Shown here: positions 7,288 through 14,071 of the stretch, piece by piece | How the letters are laid out: every line of letters starts with the position of its first letter | Position numbering within the stretch: position 1 is the stretch's first letter | Assembly: GCA_031430695.1 (NCBI GenBank) | Contig: JANPBZ010000074.1 | Location: 1 to 64,000 of the forward strand | Length of the DNA stretch: 64,000 nucleotides | DNA from: JAENVT01 sp031430695 | GTDB taxonomy: Bacteria; Actinomycetota; Acidimicrobiia; Acidimicrobiales; Ilumatobacteraceae | Reading direction: 5' to 3' | Notes under the pieces: model-generated | Told to the model about the DNA's origin: nothing | Database searches by the model: none | The model's input: only the letters and a program-made list of their open reading frames with translations | Position numbers and translations under genes: made by a program

Positions 7288-8297
7288 GCGTCACACGCGA
7301 CGACGCGCCGCTGTACCTTGCCAACTACGCAAGGCGCCGGGCCGAGCCGGTCGGGCCGCTGCCCGACGACGTGCGCGTTGGAGACCAGCCGGCGTTCGTG
7401 TTGCGGGCGCGAGAGCGCTCGACGCTGCGTGCGCTCGAGGAACTCGACCGGGTCACCGCGCCGCCCGGCCGCACCGAGGAGTTCGCTCGCGAGACGGTGT
7501 CTCCACGCGAGCAGTTCCCTGGTGAGTTCCGCAAGCGGATCACCACCTCGATCGACGTGCGGCTGATCCGCCACGGCCAGACGCAGGGCTACGTCACCGA
7601 CGGCGCGCTGACGCCACTTGGCCAGTGGCAGGCCCACCGCAAAGGGCAAGATCTGGCCAAGGGCCTGAAAGAGGGGATGACCGTCAGGTTCCCGCATGCC
7701 CCCACCGCTCGGGCCAGCGAAACGGCCGTCGGTGTGCGCAGCGGGGTGTTGCAGGCGCTCAGCCGCTATGGCATCGCCGACGTGAACGTCGAGGAGCCGT
7801 ACCCGCACGACGCTTTCAAGAACTTCCAGGTGTGGGCCGGCGGCCGTGAGGTCGACGTGACCGCTGCGTTCCAGGAGTTCGCCCAGATCCACGAGAACTA
7901 CCAGCGCTTCGGCACCGGTGACCGGCCGGGCTGGATCACCGAGATGAATCGCTTCTACCGGGTCTTGCAGGCCGGCGGGGACCCGATCACCGTCTGGCTG
8001 ACCCAACCGCTGTTCTACTTCGAGCCGCCGATGATCGTGGTCCGCCGTCACTGGCGAGGGATCACCGAGATCATCGCGGACAGCGGCCCGAACACGGCGA
8101 TCTACATGTCCGGCCACTCTGGCCCGATCCGCGCCGTTGCCGCGTCGGCGGTCGGTCATGATCCTGGTGAGCCGAACAACACCGAGGACGTGCGCATCAA
8201 GGTCTACGACGACCACGAGCATGCGGTACTGACGTACCGAGGTCGCGGGTTGGAACTGGAGATCCCGACGTTGGCGACGCCCAGTTGGTACGCGTGA
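7284..8297 (+). CDS. Histidine phosphatase superfamily protein, inferred aryl-phosphate phosphatase
   Basis: 337 residues. The phosphoglycerate-mutase-like motif 'LIRHGQT' gives the phospho-acceptor H97, and the second active-site histidine is H278 in 'YMSGHSGPIR'. An unusual N-terminal extension of about 85 residues and an internal segment ('PYPHDAFKNFQVWAGG', 'YFEPPMIVVRRHW') are not typical of the simple family. Its ATG overlaps the dioxygenase stop and its TGA overlaps the ferredoxin GTG, so all three are translationally coupled. With a phenylphosphate-synthase-like enzyme in the same cluster, the likely job is removing the phosphate from a hydroxylated aryl phosphate before ring cleavage, as the phosphatase CreD does in the cresol pathway of Corynebacterium glutamicum. 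That role is inference. Confidence 0.8.
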   Translation: MSVTRDDAPLYLANYARRRAEPVGPLPDDVRVGDQPAFVLRARERSTLRALEELDRVTAPPGRTEEFARETVSPREQFPGEFRKRITTSIDVRLIRHGQTQGYVTDGALTPLGQWQAHRKGQDLAKGLKEGMTVRFPHAPTARASETAVGVRSGVLQALSRYGIADVNVEEPYPHDAFKNFQVWAGGREVDVTAAFQEFAQIHENYQRFGTGDRPGWITEMNRFYRVLQAGGDPITVWLTQPLFYFEPPMIVVRRHWRGITEIIADSGPNTAIYMSGHSGPIRAVAASAVGHDPGEPNNTEDVRIKVYDDHEHAVLTYRGRGLELEIPTLATPSWYA

Positions 8298-8629
8298 CTG
8301 TTGACGCCGAGATCGGTCACGCCGAGAGCGGTGACGCAAAAGTCGACGGTGGCGGTTTTGCCGGCTTCGGCGAACCACCGGTGCTTATCGTGCTGACCGT
8401 CGACGATGTCGAGTATTCGATCGTCGCCGACCCGACGATGGCGGCGCTGAAGGCGATTCGCGAGATCGCCGAGCATGTGCGTCCGAGGCGCGGTTGCCAG
8501 GAGGGCATTTGTGGCAAGTGCGAGTCGAAGGTCAACGGCGACGACACTCGCCTGTGCATCACGCCGATCGGCACGCTGATGGGGGCCGTGGTGGTCACGC
8601 CGGCGCCGCGCAAGAGCATCTGGGGCTGA
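8294..8629 (+). CDS. [2Fe-2S] ferredoxin, SdhB-like, paralogue 2
   Basis: 111 residues: about 28 loose residues at the N-terminus (Gly/Ala-rich), then a beta-grasp ferredoxin with C-x4-C-x2-C-x11-C ('GCQEGICGKCESKVNGD', fourth Cys in 'TRLC'). The cluster region closely matches the 85-residue ferredoxin at 4510-4767. The GTG start overlaps the phosphatase stop (GTGA). Last gene of the dioxygenase operon. Plausible electron donor for the di-iron proteins; it could instead re-reduce the dioxygenase iron, as XylT does for XylE, although XylT is a plant-type ferredoxin. Confidence 0.82.
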   Translation: MTVDAEIGHAESGDAKVDGGGFAGFGEPPVLIVLTVDDVEYSIVADPTMAALKAIREIAEHVRPRRGCQEGICGKCESKVNGDDTRLCITPIGTLMGAVVVTPAPRKSIWG

Positions 8630-8655
8630 TCAGCACACGTCCGAAAATCACAGAA

Positions 8656-8670
8656 GCCCGATCGTCGGGC
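8656..8670 (+). terminator. Weak hairpin after the dioxygenase operon
   Basis: GCCCGA-TCG-TCGGGC, a 6-bp GC-rich stem with a 3-nt loop, 26 nt past the ferredoxin stop and between convergent genes. There is no T-tract, so intrinsic termination is only a possibility. Confidence 0.3.
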
Positions 8671-8780
8671 GGCGATCGGACTCCTAGTGAATGTTCGGAT
8701 ACGACCCTGCTGCTGGACGGGCTTTGGGGTCGCCGATATCTTGCGCGCCAGCCGGTGTCGATTTCTATTGCACCTTGGTA

Positions 8781-9350
8781 CTAGTACCCCTGGTCGGCGG
8801 CGATCACGTGCACGTCAGGCGCTGGGCGGCCCGGCGATTGGACCGTAGAGCTGGCCCAGCCGAGATAGATCAGCGCGCTGATGTGCGTGCCCGGCTCGAA
8901 GCCGCACAGGGCGGCGACCACGTCGTTCGCACCCTTTGGGCATGAGCCCCAATAGCTGGCCAAGCCGTGCGTCGTGGCGGCGAGCAGCAGGATCTGTATC
9001 CCGGCTGCGACCGCATCGCGATTCTCGGCTGTGCGCAACGATGAATCACCCGGAGCGGACCCGACTACCAACGTGATGGGCGTACGCAGGTACTTGGTGC
9101 GCGCTTTGTCGACCTTCTCCGGCGGGTCGCCGTGGGCCTGCATCGCGTCGGCGATGACGTTGCCGAGCCGGACGCGTGCAGCGCCCTCGGCGATGGCGAA
9201 CCGCCACGGCCAGGTGCGTTTGTGGTTGGGTGCCCATTGCGCCAACTCGCACAGTTCGCAGATGATCTCTCGCGGAACATCTCGCTGGTTGTCGACGAGC
9301 ATGCTGGTCCGGCGGCGACGAATCAGGTCTGCGAGGTCGGTCGATTGCAC
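8781..9350 (-). CDS. Nitroreductase family flavoprotein
   Basis: 189 residues. FMN-binding marks of the family are 'LIRRRRTS' near the start, 'AQWAPNHKRTWPWRF', and the C-terminal 'GIQILLLAATTHGLASYWGSCPKG'. These proteins move hydride from NAD(P)H to nitro groups, quinones, flavins or metals. The open frame continues upstream; I chose the GTG at 9350, which gives the normal family length and has GATGAT (9362-9357) 6 nt before it. Divergent from di-iron gene 2 across the palindrome at 9394, so likely co-induced. In this setting it could act as a reductase feeding ferredoxin or free flavin to the oxygenation step; that is inference. Confidence 0.82.
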   Translation of the reverse strand: MQSTDLADLIRRRRTSMLVDNQRDVPREIICELCELAQWAPNHKRTWPWRFAIAEGAARVRLGNVIADAMQAHGDPPEKVDKARTKYLRTPITLVVGSAPGDSSLRTAENRDAVAAGIQILLLAATTHGLASYWGSCPKGANDVVAALCGFEPGTHISALIYLGWASSTVQSPGRPAPDVHVIAADQGY

Positions 9351-9393
9351 CTCGACATCATCGCAGCATCGATGTATCGATCGTCGCCCTCTT

Positions 9394-9412
9394 CGTTCCG
9401 TTAATCGGAACG
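9394..9412. promoter_or_regulatory. Perfect operator palindrome between nitroreductase and di-iron protein 2
   Basis: CGTTCCG-TTAAT-CGGAACG, a perfect inverted repeat, extended by one further T/A pair. An outer repeat GATCGTCG (9379-9386) / CGACGATC (9411-9418) surrounds it. On the plus side the -35 TTGAGA (9419-9424) starts 6 bp after it, followed by 17 bp and GACAGT (9442-9447). On the minus side the predicted -35 (9385-9380) is 8 bp away. Confidence 0.75.
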
Positions 9413-9481
9413 ACGATCTTGAGAGATGGTGGCGGCGGTGCGACAGTGCCGGGGGCACGCAGACACGAGGGGAATACGCCA

Positions 9482-10186
9482 ATGTCATTCGATGGTGATG
9501 CATACGTAGACGAGATGCGTGCGGAACTGATCGCGTCGGGCCGCACACTCGACAAGGCGCGCTGGGTCGAGCGCGTCGTACAGGGCGAGGCCAGCAAGGA
9601 AGAACTCGTCGGCTGGGCCCGCCAGCATTACCACGGGGTGACGTATCACACCCGACGGTTCCTCTCGATCTGGTTGGGGCGAATCCCATATGAGATGACC
9701 GAGAGCGTGATCGAGAACATCGGCGAGGAAGTGCTGGGCATCCAGTCGAAGTCGGGCCACGGCCACCTGCACTGGTTGTTCCAGTTCACCCGCGCACTTG
9801 GCGCGCCCGACGAGGTGATCACCGAGGCAACACCCAACTTTGAGGCAGTGCTCAGCGAGAGTTTCCTCTACAACCTCGCCCACCAGCGCCCGTGGTACGA
9901 GTTCCAGTTCGGAGCAAGTCTCGGCATCGAGAACCAGATCCCTCCGGCCTACACACGCGCCGTCGAGGGCTTCAAGCATCACTACGGCCACCTGCTCGAG
10001 CCTGACGACTACGCCTTCCACACCATCCACATCACGGTCGACGAAGACCACGGTGGCCAGGTCGGCGAGTTCGCCGAGCGGTACCTCGACACCGACGAGA
10101 AGCGCCGATCGGCGCGTGCCGCGTACTTCGCCGGCGCCGAGGCGACTCGCCGTTGCTGGGACGCCTACGAAGGGGTCTCGTGGTAG
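9482..10186 (+). CDS. Heme-oxygenase-fold di-iron oxidase/oxygenase, paralogue 2
   Basis: 234 residues, gap-free partner of the protein at 5571-6275 with every proposed ligand kept: E82/E83, H95/H97, E150, H183, D187, H190. Differences are spread along the chain rather than clustered. Both copies retain all candidate iron ligands, so they could be isoenzymes or two subunits of one heteromer. The ATG has a ribosome site (GAGGGGA, about 9 nt upstream), so this operon has a short leader of roughly 28 nt. First gene of the operon with the two PEP-synthase-like subunits; its TAG overlaps the next GTG by one base. That linkage ties it to the phosphorylated intermediate. Confidence 0.8.
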   Translation: MSFDGDAYVDEMRAELIASGRTLDKARWVERVVQGEASKEELVGWARQHYHGVTYHTRRFLSIWLGRIPYEMTESVIENIGEEVLGIQSKSGHGHLHWLFQFTRALGAPDEVITEATPNFEAVLSESFLYNLAHQRPWYEFQFGASLGIENQIPPAYTRAVEGFKHHYGHLLEPDDYAFHTIHITVDEDHGGQVGEFAERYLDTDEKRRSARAAYFAGAEATRRCWDAYEGVSW

Positions 10187-11253
10187 TGGCGGACCACGCC
10201 ATCTTCTTCCACGACTACCAGGAATCAGACCGAGCGATCATCGGTGGAAAGTGCGCCAGCCTGGGTGCCATGACCATGGCCGGGCTCCCGGTGCCGCCGG
10301 GGTTCGCGGTCACCACTCACGCCTTCGACGACTCGATGGGCCGCGACCACGTCGGCCCGCTGCTCCATAAGTTGCTCGATGATCTCGACGTCTCCGACCT
10401 GCACGCGCTCTCCGAGGCGGCGGCGAGGTGCCGGCAGATGGTGCTCGATGCCGGCCCGTCGCAGGAAGCCGAAGAAACGATCCGCGCCGGGTACCGACAG
10501 CTCTGTGAGCAGACCGGTGTCCCCGACGTCGCTGTGGCGGTGCGGTCGAGCTCGACCGCCGAGGACATGCCCGACGCATCGTTCGCCGGTCAGCAGGACA
10601 CGTATCTGTGGATTCGCGGTGAAGACCGCGTGGTCAACCACGTCGTGCACTGCTGGGCCAGCCTCTACAACGATCGGGCGATCGCCTACCGCCACGAGCG
10701 CGGCTACCCGCATGCCGAGGTGGCGATGAGCGTCGCCGTACAGCAGATGGTCCTGCCGAAGGCGGCCGGCGTTGCGTTCACGTTGAACCCCACCAACGGC
10801 GACCGCTCGACCATCGTGATCGACTCGTCGTTCGGGCTCGGTGAGCCGGTGGTGTCGGGCACCGTGACCCCCGACAACTACATGATCGACAAGGTCGTCT
10901 ACGAGATCACCAAGCGAACGGTGTCGGCGAAAGAGCTCGAGTGCTGCGTCGAGAACGACGTGCTGGTCGAGAGGCCACTCGATGCCGAGCGCAGCACCTC
11001 GCCGAGCCTGACCGACAACGAGATCAAAGAGATCGCCAAGCTGGCGCGGCGAGCCGAGAAGCACTTCGGGCGCCCGCAGGATGTCGAGTGGGCAGTGACG
11101 GTCGACAACGACGGCGGGCACGTCGTGCATCTGCTGCAGAGTCGCGCCGAGACAGTGTGGAGCAACAAGCCCCGCCAGGTCAGCCAGGGCGTCCACACCG
11201 GGGTCGAGGGCGTCGTCGGCAACTTGCTGAAGCCCGTACAAGTCAAGAAATGA
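10186..11253 (+). CDS. Phenylphosphate synthase-like subunit: PEP/pyruvate-binding (ATP-grasp) domain
   Basis: 355 residues (about 39 kDa), corresponding only to the N-terminal nucleotide-binding part of PEP synthase: 'IGGKCASLGAMTMAGLPVPPGFAVT', 'VAVRSSSTAEDMPDASFAGQ', 'AGVAFTLNP', 'SFGLGEPVVSGTV', 'DVEWAV'. PEP synthase is a single chain of about 800 residues; here it is split, with the swivelling domain in the next gene. The split and sizes match phenylphosphate synthase of Thauera (40-kDa protein 2) and the CreHI pair acting on 4-cresol in Corynebacterium. GTG start overlaps the di-iron gene stop (TAGTG); an in-frame GTG at 10180 is an alternative. Predicted: ATP-driven phosphorylation of the partner's histidine. 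Confidence 0.82.
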   Translation: MADHAIFFHDYQESDRAIIGGKCASLGAMTMAGLPVPPGFAVTTHAFDDSMGRDHVGPLLHKLLDDLDVSDLHALSEAAARCRQMVLDAGPSQEAEETIRAGYRQLCEQTGVPDVAVAVRSSSTAEDMPDASFAGQQDTYLWIRGEDRVVNHVVHCWASLYNDRAIAYRHERGYPHAEVAMSVAVQQMVLPKAAGVAFTLNPTNGDRSTIVIDSSFGLGEPVVSGTVTPDNYMIDKVVYEITKRTVSAKELECCVENDVLVERPLDAERSTSPSLTDNEIKEIAKLARRAEKHFGRPQDVEWAVTVDNDGGHVVHLLQSRAETVWSNKPRQVSQGVHTGVEGVVGNLLKPVQVKK

Positions 11254-11281
11254 CCACTACTTCTACAACTGGGGAAACAAC

Positions 11282-13099
11282 ATGACCAAGGATCGTTTTG
11301 ACAGCCCGTTCTCCATCACCACACCGCCGGGGGCAGAGGGCTGGGAGGACCTGTACTCGTATCACTGGCTGTTCAGCGACGCCCGCAAGCAGTACGACGA
11401 GTCCATGTTCTGGTTCCGCGATGCCATCCACCTGCCCACGGTGATGCCACCGTTCGACATGAGCCTGGTCGAGTACGCCTTCGCCTCGCTCGGTTCCTAC
11501 AACAGCCGGCACTACATCGTCCCGCCGGCGATGGGCATCGACATCCGCGTCCTCAACGGCTGGTTCTACCTGTCACCTGTTCCGGTGGCCGATCCGAACG
11601 ACATCCCGGGCCGCGTCGAACACTTCATGCAGCGTGCCGGCCACTACTTCGCCAACTGGGATGCCATCGAAGCTGAGTGGATCGTCAAGGCCAAAGTGGT
11701 GATCGCCAAGCTCGAAGCGCTGAGCTTCGAACCATTGCCCGACATGGTGCCGCTGGAAGTCGTCACCGGTCACGCCGGTCGTAGCAACGTCTACGACCTG
11801 CAGCACGGCTACCACGAACTGATCGACCTTTCCCTCGAGCTGTGGCAGTTGCACTTCGAGATGCTCAACCTCGGCTACGCCGCGTACCTCGACTACTTCG
11901 GGTTCTGCAAGCAGGTCTTCCCGAGCATCCCCGACCTGTCGATCGCCAAGATGGTCGCCGGAATCGAGGTCGATCTGTTCCGACCCGACGAGGAGTTGCG
12001 TCGCCTGGCGCGCCTCGCCATCGAGCACGATCTCGGCGACGTCTTGTGCGAAGGAAGCGTCGATCAGGCACTCGCCGCTGTTCGTGTTGCCTCCGGAGGA
12101 GAGACCTGGTTGGCCGAGTACGCCAAAGCGCAGTATCCGTGGTTCAACTACTCCAACGGAACCGGCTTCTACCACACCGATGCGGTCTGGGCGGAGCGTC
12201 TCGACATCCCCTTCTCGTTCATGCGCGGCTACATCCGCAAACTGCAGGCAGGTGAGGAGATCGACACCCCACGAGCGGCAGTGATCGCCGAACGCGACCG
12301 CGTCGCCTCCGAGTACATCGATCTGCTCGACGGCGACGACAAGGCCAACTTCGAGGCCAAGCTCGGTCTCAGTCGCACGGTGTTCCACTACGTCGAGAAC
12401 CACAACTTCTACGTCGAGCACTGGGGCATCAGCGTGATGTGGCGGAAGATGCGCGAGCTCTCGAACGTGCTCGTCAAGGAAGGGTTCTGGAGCGATGTCG
12501 ACGACATCTTCATGCTCAAGCGCGACGAGATCCCCACCGCCATCAGTGACATGACGTTTGCGTGGTCCGCCGGCGTGTCGCCACGGGGCCCGTCGTACTG
12601 GCCCGACGTGATTGCCAAGCGGAGGGCGATCATGGCTGCCTGTCAGGCGTGGGATGCCCCGCCGGCACTCGGGGCGCCGCCCGACGTGGTGACCGAGCCG
12701 TTCACGATCATGTTGTGGGGCATCACCAGCGACTCGATCCAGAAGTGGCTCGGCGGGATGAGCTCTGACGGCGGCCTCAATGGCTTCGCCGCCTCCCCAG
12801 GTGTTGTCGAAGGGATCGCCCGTGTGCTCACCAGCGCCGAGCAGGTCTCCGAGATCGAAGACGGAGAGATCCTTGTCGCCCCTGTCACGGCTCCGTCTTG
12901 GGCCCCGATCTTCCGCCGGATTGCGGCGACCGTGACCGATTCCGGCGGGATGATGAGCCACGCGGCCATCGTCTGTCGCGAGTACGGCTTGCCAGCAGTC
13001 ACGGGCACGGCGTTCGCGACAAAGTCGATCAAGACAGGCATGCGCCTTCGCGTCGATGGCGACAACGGCGTTGTGACGATCCTCGACGAGGCGGACTAG
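11282..13099 (+). CDS. Phenylphosphate synthase-like subunit: substrate domain plus phosphohistidine swivelling domain
   Basis: 605 residues (about 68 kDa). Residues 1 to about 480 are a helical, aromatic-rich region lacking recognisable PEP-synthase ATP motifs. The C-terminal ~100 residues are the PEP-utilising mobile domain with catalytic H560 in 'DSGGMMSHAAIVCREYGLPAVTGT'. No C-terminal TIM-barrel PEP/pyruvate domain follows, which argues against true PEP synthase or PPDK and matches protein 1 (70 kDa) of phenylphosphate synthase, where this histidine passes phosphate to phenol. It starts 28 nt after the ATP-grasp subunit with GGGGAAAC upstream of the ATG. Rifampicin-phosphotransferase-like enzymes are an alternative, but those are fused. 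The substrate is inferred to be a phenol. Confidence 0.82.
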   Translation: MTKDRFDSPFSITTPPGAEGWEDLYSYHWLFSDARKQYDESMFWFRDAIHLPTVMPPFDMSLVEYAFASLGSYNSRHYIVPPAMGIDIRVLNGWFYLSPVPVADPNDIPGRVEHFMQRAGHYFANWDAIEAEWIVKAKVVIAKLEALSFEPLPDMVPLEVVTGHAGRSNVYDLQHGYHELIDLSLELWQLHFEMLNLGYAAYLDYFGFCKQVFPSIPDLSIAKMVAGIEVDLFRPDEELRRLARLAIEHDLGDVLCEGSVDQALAAVRVASGGETWLAEYAKAQYPWFNYSNGTGFYHTDAVWAERLDIPFSFMRGYIRKLQAGEEIDTPRAAVIAERDRVASEYIDLLDGDDKANFEAKLGLSRTVFHYVENHNFYVEHWGISVMWRKMRELSNVLVKEGFWSDVDDIFMLKRDEIPTAISDMTFAWSAGVSPRGPSYWPDVIAKRRAIMAACQAWDAPPALGAPPDVVTEPFTIMLWGITSDSIQKWLGGMSSDGGLNGFAASPGVVEGIARVLTSAEQVSEIEDGEILVAPVTAPSWAPIFRRIAATVTDSGGMMSHAAIVCREYGLPAVTGTAFATKSIKTGMRLRVDGDNGVVTILDEAD

Positions 13100-13929
13100 G
13101 ACGAGGCGGATTGGGAGTCCGAGACGACGAAGCTGCACACCAGGTCGACCCAGCGATCCCAGAGTTGCGGCGGGTAGTCGTGGCCCAAACCCTCGATGAC
13201 CTCGAAACGAGCGCCGGGTATCAGTTCGGCCGTGCGCCGGCCTCCACTGATGTCGATCAGCGTGTCGCAGTCGCCGTGAATCACCAATGAGGGCGTCGTT
13301 ACCTCGCGGAGACGTTCCCCGCGTGGAGGCGAGCCGACAACAGCGCGGTACTGGCGGGCCGTGCCGGCCGGATGAAAGCACCGGTCGAAGGCGCGTTCCG
13401 CCGTATGGCGCCATCTGTTCTCGTCGGCATGTTCGGGACTGCCCCACACGCTCAGCCCGGCGATGCTGCCGGCGGTGTACGACTCGCGGTCGACCGCTGG
13501 CGGGGCGGTGAGCAGCGCAAGAGCTTCCGGCGTCGACTCGCCGTAGCCGGTTTCGCCCGTGCGTGACATCGCCGATGTCATCGACAGCAATCGTTCCGGA
13601 TGTTCGATTGCCATGGCCTGGGCGATCATGCCGCCCATCGACAGTCCCATCACATGGGCGCGCTCGACACCGATTGCATCGAGCACCGCCAGCGCATCGG
13701 CTGCCATGTCGGAGATCGTGTACGCCACGTCGACCTTCGACGACAGGCCTACGTCTCGGTTGTCGAAACGCACAACTCGCAAGCCGCGGGCTACGAACAA
13801 CGCGCACCAGTCCTCGTGGTAGTTGATGCATTGACTGCCGAGACCGTTGACGAGCAGCAACGTCGGATCCGCCGGATCGCCGAACGACTCGTAGTAGATC
13901 TCGCAACTCCCGTTGAACGCGATGGCCAT
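13096..13929 (-). CDS. Alpha/beta hydrolase
   Basis: 277 residues, with nucleophile elbow 'GLSMGG', acid in 'HGDCDTLID' and histidine in 'GLGHDYP'. It resembles the RdmC/enol-lactonase/meta-cleavage-hydrolase group, and a role on 2-hydroxymuconic semialdehyde is conceivable from position. Against that, its promoter has TACCGT (13941-13936) 6 nt before the ATG but none of the palindromes that mark the aromatic promoters, and it faces the cluster convergently (4-bp overlap). I leave the substrate open. Confidence 0.8.
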   Translation of the reverse strand: MAIAFNGSCEIYYESFGDPADPTLLLVNGLGSQCINYHEDWCALFVARGLRVVRFDNRDVGLSSKVDVAYTISDMAADALAVLDAIGVERAHVMGLSMGGMIAQAMAIEHPERLLSMTSAMSRTGETGYGESTPEALALLTAPPAVDRESYTAGSIAGLSVWGSPEHADENRWRHTAERAFDRCFHPAGTARQYRAVVGSPPRGERLREVTTPSLVIHGDCDTLIDISGGRRTAELIPGARFEVIEGLGHDYPPQLWDRWVDLVCSFVVSDSQSASS

Positions 13930-14071
13930 GTCGCGACGGTATCCGACGAGCTTCCGACTGCCAGGCCTTCGAGGATCTGCACGGTACGTAGAGGCCCGAG
14001 GCTCTACCGGCGCACCGGCACCTCGACATCAGCGAAAGTACTCTGTTACACCCGTCTGCGATGATGGGCAC

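Noticed and set aside
308..9412. The recurring palindromes as CRISPR or mobile-element ends
   Set aside because: The copies are 0.8-4.1 kb apart, each in an intergenic promoter, with no spacers, transposase or target duplications.
10186..13099. Ordinary PEP synthase or pyruvate phosphate dikinase split by a frameshift
   Set aside because: The two genes are separated by 28 nt with their own start, the long middle region is not PEP-synthase-like, and the C-terminal TIM barrel is absent.
13096..13929. Alpha/beta hydrolase as the meta-pathway semialdehyde hydrolase
   Set aside because: The position is tempting, but its promoter has none of the palindromes shared by the aromatic genes and the motif set is generic.
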